NCBI RefSeq assembly: GCF_000758545.1
Contig: NZ_CP009279.1
Span: 1,736,001-1,800,000, forward strand
DNA length: 64,000 bases
Reading direction: 5' to 3'
From: Paenibacillus sp. FSL H7-0737
GTDB lineage: Bacteria; Bacillota; Bacilli; Paenibacillales; Paenibacillaceae
The notes under the pieces are model-generated. The model did not search any database, was not told where the DNA came from, and saw nothing but the letters and a program-made list of their open reading frames with translations. Shown here piece by piece: positions 27,891-38,900 of the stretch. Made by a program: the position numbers and the translations under genes. The first letter of the stretch is position 1. Every line of letters begins with the position of its first letter.

Positions 27891-28922
27891 ATGAGTGAAG
27901 TGAAATTGGTTGGAGCAAGTGCGATTAACATCCCGAACATGCCTTGGCAGGATAAGCCTGCTGGCTATGAGAATCCGATTTGGAGACATAATGATAACCC
28001 GGTTATCAAAAGAAATCCTGCAAAAGGAGTAGCCCGTATTTTTAATAGTGCGGTTACTGCGTTTGAAGGTAGTTTTATCGGAGTATTTCGTGTAGAAGAT
28101 AACACAACGCGTCCGCATTTGCGCATGGGACATAGTGTTGACGGTCTAGATTGGAAAATCGATGATGAGCCGATCCGATTTATAGATGAAGAAGGTAACT
28201 CTTATCAGCCGCGTTATGCTTACGATCCACGTCTGGTTAAGGTCGAAGATACATTTTATATTATCTGGTGTACAGATTTTTACGGCGCAGCTATCGGTGT
28301 TGCTAAAACGCAAGATTTCAAAACATTTATCAACTTGGAAAATCCATTCCTGCCCTTCAACCGGAACGGTGTTTTGTTCCCTAGAAAAATCAATAATAAC
28401 TTCGTGATGTTGTCCCGTCCAAGTGACAGCGGACATACACCATTCGGTGATGTATTCCTTAGTGAAAGCCCTGACTTTGTATTTTGGGGTAAACACCGCC
28501 ATGTCATGAGTAAAGGTGGCCAAGGCTGGTGGCAAAGTGTCAAGATTGGCGGCGGACCTGCACCGATTGAAACTACAGAAGGCTGGTTGATGTTCTACCA
28601 TGGCGTTACAGGAACCTGCAACGGTCTTGTATATAGCATGGGTGCAGTTATTTTGGATATTAACGAGCCTTCGAAAGTAAAATATCGCTCGAAAAATTTT
28701 GTGCTAACTCCTGAAGAATGGTATGAGGAAAGAGGTTTTGTGAATAACGTTCTGTTCCCATGTGCCACTCTGCATGATGCAGAAACGGGCCGTATCGCCA
28801 TCTATTATGGCGCTGCTGACACTTATGTAGGCGTTGCATATACAACTGTTGATGAAATCGTCAACTATGTCATCGACACCCATGAAGAGGTTGGCGATGA
28901 TGCGGGTTTAGGTAAAATTTAA
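27891..28922 (+). CDS. GH130 beta-1,4-mannooligosaccharide phosphorylase
   Basis: A 343-residue GH130 enzyme of the GH130_2 type, resembling Ruminococcus albus RaMP2 (opening INIPNMPWQDKPAGYENPIWRH, then RIFNSAVTAFEG, NRNGVLFPRKIN, MLSRPSDSGHTPFGD, KIGGGPAPIETTEGWL, IAIYYGAADT). The general acid should be Asp112 in YAYDPRL. It should remove mannose from the non-reducing end of mannooligosaccharides as mannose 1-phosphate. Other GH130 activities (for example on beta-1,2-mannosides) cannot be fully excluded. It is the last gene of the importer operon, with GGAGGG before the ATG at 27891. Confidence 0.88.
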   Translation: MSEVKLVGASAINIPNMPWQDKPAGYENPIWRHNDNPVIKRNPAKGVARIFNSAVTAFEGSFIGVFRVEDNTTRPHLRMGHSVDGLDWKIDDEPIRFIDEEGNSYQPRYAYDPRLVKVEDTFYIIWCTDFYGAAIGVAKTQDFKTFINLENPFLPFNRNGVLFPRKINNNFVMLSRPSDSGHTPFGDVFLSESPDFVFWGKHRHVMSKGGQGWWQSVKIGGGPAPIETTEGWLMFYHGVTGTCNGLVYSMGAVILDINEPSKVKYRSKNFVLTPEEWYEERGFVNNVLFPCATLHDAETGRIAIYYGAADTYVGVAYTTVDEIVNYVIDTHEEVGDDAGLGKI

Positions 28923-29087
28923 TAGGGTGAACAACCTTTGAGGAACAAGCTTTAGGTAGAGTGAAGTTGGGTAGATATTTGGTGGCTGAGCAGCGTTCGA
29001 AAAAAGTGTGCGGCGTGTAGTGTGCTGTATTTTGTGTGCTGGGTTCTGCACGTTGCGTGCTTTGTGTTATGTGGTTTGGGCTTTTCA
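28923..29087. other. Non-coding lead-in to the palindrome array
   Basis: GT-rich sequence with many TGTG/GTGC words and no credible gene. GCACG-TTG-CGTGC at 29048-29060 could be a degenerate ninth palindrome, about 41 bases before the first clear copy. No terminator was seen directly after the phosphorylase gene. Confidence 0.4.
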
Positions 29088-29265
29088 TTGCATTCTCTGC
29101 AATAGAAACTCTCGATTTCGTCTGAAAATAGAATCTATTGCACTCTCTGCAATGGATTTCCGCAAAAATCACTTTTATGCTCGGTTTCGCTCGAACTGAT
29201 TGCACAAAGTGCAATAGAACAAAGACGGACACTCATATGGAGAGATTCTATTGCACAAAGTGCAG
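29088..29265. repeat. Palindrome array, first group of four (type ATTGCA...TGCAAT)
   Basis: Four 15-base near-palindromes start at 29088 (TTGCATTCTCTGCAA), 29138 (TTGCACTCTCTGCAA), 29200 (TTGCACAAAGTGCAA) and 29251 (TTGCACAAAGTGCAG). Start-to-start distances are 50, 62 and 51. The first three are flanked as A-TTGCA...TGCAA-T. The sequences between them share words such as AATAGAA and TCTATT next to the palindromes. No gene overlaps them credibly. Confidence 0.85.
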
Positions 29266-29335
29266 CCAAAGAGCAACGAGTGAGTACTATGAGCTCATTC
29301 ATGAGACGCCAGTATGTCTAGGCTAAAGCCGCTAG

Positions 29336-29515
29336 TTGCACAAAGTGCACTTAAACTAACCAGTTTGGTGGTGTTTAGTGTAAATAGTTGCACATTGTAC
29401 ACTTATTTCAGGCGATTTTGCCCCGGAAACCCCGCTGTGAGCAATTTTAGTTGTATAGAGTGCAATTAAATGAACAACACAACATATTTAGCTGTAATAG
29501 TTGCACAAAGTGCAA
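29336..29515. repeat. Palindrome array, second group of four (type AGTTGCA)
   Basis: Four copies start at 29336 (TTGCACAAAGTGCAC), 29388 (TTGCACATTGTACAC), 29451 (TTGTATAGAGTGCAA) and 29501 (TTGCACAAAGTGCAA). Distances are 52, 63 and 50, nearly the same as in the first group, from which this group is 85 bases away. All are preceded by AG. The last copy is the longest: ATAGTTGCAC pairs with GTGCAACTAT, 10 bp on each side of AAA. Confidence 0.85.
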
Positions 29516-29544
29516 CTATCGAGCTCTTGTTAATAGTAGAAACT

Positions 29545-29576
29545 AACGGAAAACCCACATAAGCGGGTTTTCCGTT
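29545..29576. terminator. Terminator-like hairpin after the palindrome array
   Basis: AACGGAAAACCC pairs perfectly with GGGTTTTCCGTT (12 bp, 8-base loop). It is followed by TCCATTGTTTTTT, so it can end transcripts coming from the importer operon. Confidence 0.65.
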
Positions 29577-29619
29577 TCCATTGTTTTTTAAGTGAAAAAA
29601 CCTTAAGGAGGACCTTAAT

Positions 29620-30582
29620 ATGGGAAACGACATGACATTGTCACAATTAAAAAAATATAACGGAAGCAGCCCAAAACCAGTCGACTTTGACGCATTTTGG
29701 GAGCGGGCTTTGCATGATCTGGACGCCCAGTCACTAGATTATGAACTAGAGCCTGCGGAGTTCGTCAGCGAGCTGGCGGAATGTTTTCATCTGTATTTTA
29801 CCGGCGTTGGCGGAGCAAGAATCCATTGTAAATATGTAAGACCGAAGAAAAGGGGTTCAGAAAAAGGTTCTGGTGTCGTGATGTTTCATGGATATTCCTG
29901 TGACAGCGGGGATTGGATGGAGAAGGTGACTTATGCGGCACATGGGATTAGTGTCCTTGCGATGGATTGCCGGGGACAAGGCGGACTTTCCGAGGATAAT
30001 CTTACAGTAAAAGGCACAACCATTCGTGGACATATTATTCGCGGCATTGACGATCCTAATCCGCACAACCTTTACTATCGTAATGTGTTTCTGGATACAG
30101 CGCAGACTGCTCGAATATTGATGTCTATGGAGGAAGTTGATCCAGCACGAGTAGGTGCTTTTGGTTTATCTCAAGGCGGAGCGCTTACTGTAGCTTGTGC
30201 AGCATTAGAGCCGCGTGTGAGCATGGCCGTTCCTGTGTATCCGTTTCTTTCAGATTATAGACGGGCTTGGGAGCTTGATATCACTACGTCAGCTTATGAG
30301 GAAATTAACTATTATTTCCGCTTTTTTGATCCTCATCATTTACGTGAGGACGAGATTTTTAATAGACTGGGTTACATCGATATTCAGAATCTCGCGGAGC
30401 GAATTCAAGCCAAAATGTTATGGGTTACAGGGTTATCCGATGTGATTTGTCCACCTTCAACGCAGTTTGCCGCGTACAACAAAGTACTAGCGCCCAAAGA
30501 GCTTATGGTTTATTATGAGTACGGTCATGAGTATTTGCCATATCTTTCCGATCGGGTGTTACAAATGTTCATGACCTTGTAA
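29620..30582 (+). CDS. Acetyl esterase (AXE1 / cephalosporin-C deacetylase family)
   Basis: A 320-residue alpha/beta hydrolase of the acetyl xylan esterase family (CE7-like). The catalytic triad is readable as Ser184 in FGLSQGGA, Asp274 in GLSDVICPP and His303 in YGHEYLP; the family motif RGQGG is at about 118-122. There is no signal peptide, so it removes acetyl groups from imported oligosaccharides. Native glucomannan and galactoglucomannan are acetylated, which fits this locus. AAGGAGG lies 8 bases before the ATG. The next chemoreceptor gene follows after 48 bases without a terminator. Confidence 0.92.
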   Translation: MGNDMTLSQLKKYNGSSPKPVDFDAFWERALHDLDAQSLDYELEPAEFVSELAECFHLYFTGVGGARIHCKYVRPKKRGSEKGSGVVMFHGYSCDSGDWMEKVTYAAHGISVLAMDCRGQGGLSEDNLTVKGTTIRGHIIRGIDDPNPHNLYYRNVFLDTAQTARILMSMEEVDPARVGAFGLSQGGALTVACAALEPRVSMAVPVYPFLSDYRRAWELDITTSAYEEINYYFRFFDPHHLREDEIFNRLGYIDIQNLAERIQAKMLWVTGLSDVICPPSTQFAAYNKVLAPKELMVYYEYGHEYLPYLSDRVLQMFMTL

Positions 30583-30630
30583 ACGATAAGCCAGTAGGCA
30601 TAACAGACGACAACGGTGGTGAATGATTAG

Positions 30631-32703
30631 ATGAAAGTACAAGTGAAAAAAGAAAAAAGACGATTCCAGCTGCATCCATCCAAATCCATTGGGGTGCGGC
30701 TTTTTCTCATCTTCTTTGTTTCGACGATGGTGCTCGTGCTCTCTCTCGGCTACACTTCCTATTCCGTAGCTGAGCATACGATCGAGACGAATGCGCTGTC
30801 AGCCAATCAACAGACAGTCGTTCAAACCGCTGAGAAGTTTGATGTGGAATTGTTACGTTATGAGGATGGTCTAGGAAGAATCTTGTACGACAATGAAATT
30901 CAAAATGCACTCAAACAAGGGAATAATCCCACTACAAGTAATGAGGAACGTAAGGTACTATCTAACCAGATTAGTGCGCAGCTAAATGATTGGCTCACGG
31001 CATCAAACGGTGTGGAGGCCGTATACCTTATTCCGATGAATGAAGATTTTCCGATTTCTTCGGCGGGTACAAAAGATAGCGCTTTTATTGAGAGTTTCAG
31101 AGAATCCTCATGGTTTAAGCAGCTAGAGGAGAAGCCACAGAGTGTATGGATTCCACGTGAATTACAGGGCCAGGAAGGAAATACGTCAGGTGTTTTCCAT
31201 TTGGCCAAATCGATTGCCGGTGATTCTAAAAGCTCAGGATACATAGTCATTAACGATATTAGAATTAGCGAATTAGAAAATCAGCTTCGTAAAGTGGATC
31301 TTGGAACAAGCTCCTACATGCAATTGCTAACGAATAAGGATGAATTGATTGCCTCCTCCCAGCAAGTGGGGACGGATACATATTTGAATCTGGGAGGGAC
31401 GCTTCTGGGTGGTCTGCAGAATACAGCAGGCTCATTGCCAACAAAGGATGAGAAGGGGAAATCTATATTAGCTGTATACGGAACACTAGAAACCTCGGGA
31501 TGGAGGTTACTTGGTGTTGTACCGGCTGAGAACTTGACGAAAGACGCGCTGCGTATTCTCAAGACTACTTATATTATTGTTGCTGTAGCTGCTGTTATCG
31601 CCATTTTAATAGGGTATTGGATGTTCAGAATGGTATCTCGACCGCTGACCAGACTTAAGAATTTGATGTCAGAGGGAGCCGAAGGGAATCTAGGGGTGCG
31701 TACGAATATCACCTCACGTGATGAGATCGGTCAGTTATCCAGTTCTTTTAACATGATGATGGAACGAATAACAGAGCTGGTTATCCATACGAATGAAACC
31801 GCTCGGAAGGTACTGGAAACCGCCGATGAGCTTAGCGGTGTTTCGCGCAAGACAGCTGATGCAGCTATGGATATTGCCGCGGCCACGGAAGAAATTGCGG
31901 GTGGTGCTGGCAGTTTAGCCTTGGAAGCTGATCGTGGCAATGAGTTGACGGGGCAAATTTCGGTACAGATGGATTTAGTCAATTCAGCTACTCACGAGAT
32001 GGATCACACCGCACATAGCATCGGCGAACTCAGTGAGGAAGGCTTCAACAGGTTGAAAGAATTACTTAATGAGACGAATAGGACGGGCCTGAAGACGAAT
32101 CAGCTTGTGTTGAAGGTTAACGAGCTGACAGAAGCGGCATCTTCCGTTATGAAGGTTCTTAATGTGATGCAAAATATTACTCAGCAGACGAATATCTTGT
32201 CTCTGAATGCCACCATTGAAGCAGCAAGAGCAGGCGAGGCCGGGCGAGGATTCATGGTGGTAGCCGATGAAATACGCCAGCTTGCAGATCAATCGAAAGA
32301 GTCTATCGCTGTTGTGGCAGAAATAACAGATACCGTTATGAGAGATATGAACGAGACGGTTGTGGTCCTTTCAGAAGTTGCACCGCTCTTTAATCAGCAA
32401 ATGACTTCCGTGCAGAGTACTAGCGATATCTTCGTATCTGTGCAGGATCAGATGCAGCATTTTATCGCCCGTCTGAATGCTGTAACTGTGTCGATGGACA
32501 GCCTGAGTCAATCGCAAATGGTTCTATCCGATTCGATGAGCAACGTAAGCTCAATAGCTGAGGAATCATCAGCTGCCTCTCAAGAAGTTGCCTCACTTAG
32601 TGGAGAGCAACAAAGTGTAAGTGATCATTTGGTAGAGCTTTCTTTGAAGCTGGAGGATGCATCCTTGCAGTTAAAGGAGAAATTATCGAAATTCAGCGTG
32701 TAG
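30631..32703 (+). CDS. Methyl-accepting chemotaxis protein, paralogue of the receptor at 11314
   Basis: A 690-residue chemoreceptor with first membrane helix at about 23-46, an extracellular Cache-like sensor, second helix at about 310-332, HAMP, and a signalling domain with tip [20 protein letters not shown]. Its N-terminal helix ([22 protein letters not shown]) and cytoplasmic half are very like those of the receptor at 11314, while the sensor domains differ more, so the two probably detect different ligands. It has only a weak GGTGG ribosome site and is probably cotranscribed with the esterase. Confidence 0.92.
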   Translation: MKVQVKKEKRRFQLHPSKSIGVRLFLIFFVSTMVLVLSLGYTSYSVAEHTIETNALSANQQTVVQTAEKFDVELLRYEDGLGRILYDNEIQNALKQGNNPTTSNEERKVLSNQISAQLNDWLTASNGVEAVYLIPMNEDFPISSAGTKDSAFIESFRESSWFKQLEEKPQSVWIPRELQGQEGNTSGVFHLAKSIAGDSKSSGYIVINDIRISELENQLRKVDLGTSSYMQLLTNKDELIASSQQVGTDTYLNLGGTLLGGLQNTAGSLPTKDEKGKSILAVYGTLETSGWRLLGVVPAENLTKDALRILKTTYIIVAVAAVIAILIGYWMFRMVSRPLTRLKNLMSEGAEGNLGVRTNITSRDEIGQLSSSFNMMMERITELVIHTNETARKVLETADELSGVSRKTADAAMDIAAATEEIAGGAGSLALEADRGNELTGQISVQMDLVNSATHEMDHTAHSIGELSEEGFNRLKELLNETNRTGLKTNQLVLKVNELTEAASSVMKVLNVMQNITQQTNILSLNATIEAARAGEAGRGFMVVADEIRQLADQSKESIAVVAEITDTVMRDMNETVVVLSEVAPLFNQQMTSVQSTSDIFVSVQDQMQHFIARLNAVTVSMDSLSQSQMVLSDSMSNVSSIAEESSAASQEVASLSGEQQSVSDHLVELSLKLEDASLQLKEKLSKFSV

Positions 32704-32728
32704 GGTAGCCTTAACAGAATACTAAATT

Positions 32729-32772
32729 AAAGAACCGCTTATTCCTTTAGGAGAAGCGGTTCTTTGTTTTGA
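32729..32772 (+). terminator. Terminator after the second chemoreceptor
   Basis: AAAGAACCGCTT pairs with AAGCGGTTCTTT (12 bp), followed by GTTTTG. Confidence 0.8.
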
Positions 32773-32903
32773 GCGGCATGTAGCGAGTATAAAATAATCC
32801 AGATGCATCTGAAGATAGTCTAGATAAGCCATCCCAAACCTCAAGCTATAATATGTCTATCAAATAGGGGGTGAACTGAAGAGATCTTTTTGTTAGACGG
32901 TAT

Positions 32904-32918
32904 TGTTAGCGTTTACAT
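32904..32918. promoter_or_regulatory. cre box before the SLH-GH3 gene
   Basis: On the minus strand ATGTAAACGCTAACA matches the CcpA consensus WTGNAANCGNWNNCW perfectly. A TATAAT (32847-32852) lies about 52 bases upstream, so a bound protein would act as a roadblock to elongation. The site is 20 bases before the start codon. Confidence 0.7.
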
Positions 32919-32938
32919 ATTTTACTGAGGAGGATGGC

Positions 32939-35900
32939 ATGTTGACAAAATATAAAAACAGTTCAAGCCTAAAAGTTAAGAAAATGCCCATAGCTAGAAA
33001 GCTGGCCAGTAGCTTAGCAGTCGCTGCGTTGTTATTCTCATCTGTGAATCCAGGGGCGTTTGCCGCTGAAATTACAAATGTTCAAACGGTTGCGAGTTTT
33101 AAGGACGTAAGCGGGCATTGGGCGCAATCACCAATAGGAAAATGGGCGTCAAGCGGAATTATAAATGGATATACGGATGGAAGCTTCCTACCAAACGGAA
33201 AAGTAACTAGAGCAGAATTCGTGGCAGTGCTCAACCGATTATTCGGTTTTTCACAGCAAACAAGCAATAGCTTTAACGATATACCGAGCGGGAAATGGTA
33301 TGCAGCTGATGTGCTGATCGCACGTCAAGCAGGTTACTTTGAAGGTTTTGCAGGTAATCTTGCGAAACCAGATAATTACTTAACGAGACAGGACGCTGCA
33401 ACCATGCTGGCTCGTGTGTTCGAATTGAAACAGGCAGGGACGGCTTCTCTATCCTTCTCGGACGCTGCTTCTATAAGTGCTTATGCTGCTTCAGCGGTTG
33501 GCATCCTTACTCAAAAAGGGGCTATCAACGGGTATACGGATGGTACATTCAAACCAACGGGGTCCATAACACGTGCTGAGGTCATTAAGATTATTGATGG
33601 TATGGCAAAAGGATATTACAATGCTGCAGGTACTTATGATGCCACGGCGATCACGGGCTCTGCGCTAATTACTGCTTCAGGAGCAATCCTATCTGGTAGC
33701 AAAGTGAGTGGAGATTTATATTTAACCGCAGGTATCGGTAACGGAGAGGCTACACTTGATCAAGTAACCGTATCTGGAACCACGTTTGTAAGCGGCGGAG
33801 GAATAGACAGTATTCACTTGAAGAGTAGTACTTTGTCGGGTGTAACCATTAATAAGCAAGGCGGAAAGGTTCGAGTTGTAGCCGAAGGGTCCACTGCAAT
33901 CCAATCTATGGAAATTTTAGTTCCTACCGTTATTGTAATCAATGATGGGGCGAAGGTGGGAACGATCACTATCCGGCCAGGAGCAGAGGGAACAATCATA
34001 ACTGGTGGGAAAAATGTGACCAGTATCGTGGTACAAACTTCAGGTGTGATCATTGATGGTAAAGAGGTTGGCCAAGGAACAATTACTAATGATGGTAAAG
34101 ATACTGCGGCTAAGCCAACTAGCAGTCCTGCTACTGGCGGCGGAGGGTCCGGGTCAGGCTCAAATAATGGAGGCAGTAGCACGAAATGGAGCCAAAGCGT
34201 TGTTGGTACGATTGGTACAGTGACCAATCCTGGTGGAGAAACCTTAGGATACTCAACACAATCAGGGGTAACTCTGTTAACCGTAGATGGGTTAGCATTT
34301 AAAGATTTGAATAAAAACGGCAAGCTCGACAAATATGAGGATTGGCGTCTTAGCACAGAAGTAAGAGCTAAGGATCTTGCTTCGCAAATGTCTGTGGAGC
34401 AAATTGCCGGACTTATGCTGTACAGTGGTCATCAATCCATACCAGCAGCCTCAGCTTCGGGATTCCGTGGGGGAACTTATGGTGGAAAACCGCTGGCGGA
34501 AAGCGGTGCATTGGCATCCGATCTAACAGACCAACAGAAAGTATTCCTGACAGAAGATAACTTGCGGCATGTATTGATTACTACGGTTGAGAGCCCTGAG
34601 GTGGCTGCCCGTTGGAATAACAATGCCCAAGCCTTAGTGGAGAAGATTGGGCTTGGTATTCCAGCTAATAACAGCTCGGACCCTCGTCATAGCACTGTAG
34701 CTAACGCAGAGTATAACGAAGGATCAGGTGGAGCGATCTCGATGTGGCCGCAGGCACTAGGTCTTGCTGCTTCCTTCGATGCCAATCTGACGAAGCAGTT
34801 CGGCGAAATTGCTTCTAAAGAGTACAGGGCGCTTGGCATCGCAACAGCTTTATCCCCTCAGGTGGATATGTCTTCGGAACCGCGCTGGACTCGTTTCAGC
34901 GGAACATTTGGTGAGGACTCTAAACTGGCTGCTGATATGGCAAGAGCCTATGTGGATGGTTTTCAGACTACACCGGGCAGCAGCGATGGATGGGGCAATG
35001 AGAGTGTGAATGCTATGGTCAAACATTGGCCAGGTGGGGGTTCCGGCGAGAGTGGCCGAGATGCACACTATGGGTATGGAAAGTATGCTGTTTATCCGGG
35101 AAATAACTTCGATGAGCATCTGATTCCTTTTACAAAAGGAGCATTTGACCTGGAAGGACCGACTGGAAAAGCCGCTGCAGTTATGCCGTATTATACAATC
35201 TCATTTAATCAGGATAAGGCGAATGGAGAGAATGTAGGGAACTCGTATAGTCCTTATGTAATCACCGATCTTTTACGGAATACGTATCATTACGACGGTG
35301 TAATCACAACAGACTGGGGAATCACAGGCGATGAAGGACCTGTTGAGTTATTTGGTAACCGCCCATGGGGTGTAGAAGAAAATTACACAGTTGCGGAACG
35401 TCACTATCGAATCATCATGGCTGGCGTTGACCAATTCGGTGGAAACAACGACTCCAAACCTATCATTGCAGCGTATCAAATAGGAATTGAGAAACAAGGC
35501 GAGAAGGTGATACGGACACGATTTGAAGAGTCAGCAGTACGACTACTTACTAATATTTTTAATGCAGGGCTATTTGAGAATCCATATCTTGATGTAGAGG
35601 AAACAAAAGCTACTGTGGGTAACAAGGAGTTTATGACAGAGGGTTATATGGCCCAGTTAAAGTCAGTCATTATGCTGAAAAACAAAGATAACCATGTACT
35701 TCCACTTAAAAAAGATGAGAAAGTTTATGTTCCAAAAACTTATGATGCAGCTACCAAATCGTATTCGTATCCTGTCAACATTGATCAGCTGAAGAAATAC
35801 TTTAATGTGACGGATGATCCGGCTCAAGCGGACAGCGCGATTGTCTTTATCAAGAATCCGCAAACTGGCGCAGGCTACAGCAAAGCTGACGTAGATGCCG

Positions 35901-38900
35901 GAGGTAATGGGTATATCCCGATCAGCCTGCAGTATCGTCCATATACAGCGGAGTATGCACGTGAGACGAGTTTGGCTGGTGATGCACGAGATGTATTGAA
36001 CCGTTCTTACAAGGGAAAGAAGACTACGGCATCCAATGAGTCTGATCTTGATCTGGTGCTTGATACCAAAAAAGTAATGGGAGATAAACCGGTAGTCGTT
36101 TCCCTAACGATGTCTAATCCAACGATTGTTGCTGAATTCGAAGATCGTGCGGATGCGATTATTGCGAACTTTGGCATTCAGAATCAAGCGATCTTCGATA
36201 TTCTGGTAGGTGCATATGAACCATCGGCCCTTCTGCCTATGCAAATGCCTAAAGACATGAAGACGGTAGAGGAGCAGTATGAGGATGTATCCCATGATAT
36301 GAAAGTCTATGTAGATTCTGAAGGGAATGCTTATGACTTTGCCTTCGGGATGAACTGGAGCGGCGTAATTAACGATGCCCGGACAGCGAAATACAAAAAA
36401 GCTGTTGATCCCGGAACTGAACCTGAAGAAGGACTCGTTGCTGCTCCAACAGCTTCTATCCCGTCAGGAACTTATTATGGAGCTCAGACGGTAATGTTGA
36501 CTGCTCTGAGTGGCGCAACCATCTTCTATACTACCGATGGATCTACACCTGCAGCATCAGTAATGAATACGACCAAGCAGTATAATTCACGGTCTGGAAT
36601 CAGTATTACGGCCTCCTCAATAGTAAAGGCATTAACGGTTAAAGACGGCAAGACAAGTAAAGTTGCTGAATTCAATTATGTAATTGGAGCAGCATTGCCT
36701 ACTGCTTTTCCAGAGCCTGGTGTATATAAGAGTGGCCCTAAGGTTACGCTCACCTCAACATCCGGCGCTACAATTTATTACACACTTGACGGCAGTACAC
36801 CAACTGAAAACAGTACCGTATATCAAGGGCCCATTACAATTGTAGGTACCGATAAAGAGACGGCTACAATTAAAGCCTTGGCAGTTAAAGCTGGTATCCC
36901 ATCTAGTCCTATAGCTGAATTAAAATACACTATCGACGCAAGTCTGGTTGTACTGACAGACGAAGCATCCATTGATGCCGTTATTGGTGAAATGACGCTT
37001 AAGGAAAAAGCTTCGCTGGTTGTCGGTGCTGGTTCAGGCACGAAGGTAGCTGGAGCTGCTGGTGGTTCTTATGAGTTGCCACGTCTTGGGATTCCCAAGT
37101 TAATCATGGCAGATGGACCAGCGGGAGTCCGCATCAACACGAAACAGGGTGAAGATACAACATTTGCTACAGGGTTCCCTATCGCCACTTCCATTGCCGC
37201 GACTTGGAATGAAGCCTTGGCTAACCAAGTAGGTAATGCGATGGGGAATGAGCTACTGGAGTATGGTGTGGATTTATATCTGGCTCCCGCGCTGAACATT
37301 CACCGCAATCCATTGGGAGGCAGAAACTTTGAGTATTATTCCGAAGATCCGCTCATCTCAGGAAAAATGACCGCGGCGATTACGAACGGGGTTCAAGCGA
37401 ATGGAGTCGGAACGACGATTAAGCATTTTGCCGCGAATAATCAGGAAACGAACCGGATGTCCATTGACACGGTCGTTTCAGAAAGAGCACTGCGCGAAAT
37501 CTACTTGAAAGGGTTCGAAATCGCAGTGGAAGAATCGCAGCCATGGTCTGTTATGAGCTCTTATAACAAAATCAATGGAACGTTTGCCTCCGAAAATAAA
37601 GATCTACTGAGCACAATTCTCCGCGATGAGTGGGGGTTCCAAGGTTTTGTAATGACGGACTGGGGTGGGGGCTCGAACCGGGCACAAAATATGATTGCAG
37701 GCAACGACCTCATCATGCCAGGAAATGCGGCAGCCATTTCAGCGATTACTAAAGCTGTGAACGATGGCGATCTGAGCGTAGAACAACTGGATGTTAACGT
37801 AAAAAGAATTTTGAAAGTCGTAGTGAAATCTCCATCCTTTAAGGGGATCGGACACAGCAACAAACCTGATCTTGCTGCAAATGCAGTGACCTCTCGTCAA
37901 GCCGCAACAGAAGGTATGGTGCTGCTGGAGAATAAAGCTGAGGCGTTGCCTATCGCAGCAGGTACGAATATTGCCCTCTTCGGAAATGCTCAGATTGAAA
38001 CCGTCAAAGGCGGAACTGGCAGCGGCGATGTCAATGTGGAGCATACTGTATCCATTGTGGAAGGGTTAAGTGACGCAGGCTACAGCGTATATGAACCTTT
38101 AAATGTCAGCTATCAAGAATATATTACAGAGCTAAGAGAGAAGCCGGAATACGGTCCAGTGAGCAGCTTTGGCGGCTTGGCCTATCCACCACTTCCGGAA
38201 AAGGTATTATCAGCGGGTGAGATTAATTCAGCAGAAGCTTCTTCCGAGACGGGCATTATTGTAATCAGCAGAATATCTGGTGAAGGTGCAGACCGGAAAA
38301 ATGCTGAGGGTGACTTTTTGTTGACAGCAACAGAGCTGGATATGATTGATAAGGTATCAACTGCTTACCATGAGCAAGGTAAGAAGGTCTCCGTGATTCT
38401 GAATATCGGCGGTCCGATTGAAATGATCTCCTGGAAAGATAAAGTGGATGCTATTCTCTTGGCTTGGCAGCCAGGACAGGAAGCAGGCCATGCAATTGCC
38501 GACGTATTATCCGGAGCTGTGAATCCATCGGGCAAGCTGCCAATGACTTTTCCTACAAGTTATGGTGTAGTTCCTTCCGCTAATAACTTTACAGGAAATA
38601 GTGTGGAAGTGAAGTACGAGGAAGATATTTATGTTGGTTACCGTTACTATGATACGTTTGGCAAAAGCAGTGCGGTTGCCTATCCATTCGGATATGGCCT
38701 CTCCTATACAACCTTTGGCTACCGCGATCTTAAGATCAGTTCAGATGCTTTTGATTCTGCAGCAGGAATTGTGACTGTAACCGTGGATGTATATAACAAC
38801 GGTACAGTTGCAGGTAAAGAGGTAGTTCAGCTATATCTAAGCGCTCCGGGTGCCAATAAACCAGTTCAGGAATTGAAGGCTTTCCAAAAGACAGCGTTAT

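Noticed and set aside
29008..29326. Two short open frames across the palindromes
   Set aside because: They lack ribosome sites, encode Cys/Arg-rich low-complexity peptides and cover the repeats, so they are chance frames.
29088..29515. CRISPR array
   Set aside because: The repeats are only 15 bases, vary in sequence, and spacers range from 35 to 70 bases with shared words; no cas genes are in the window.
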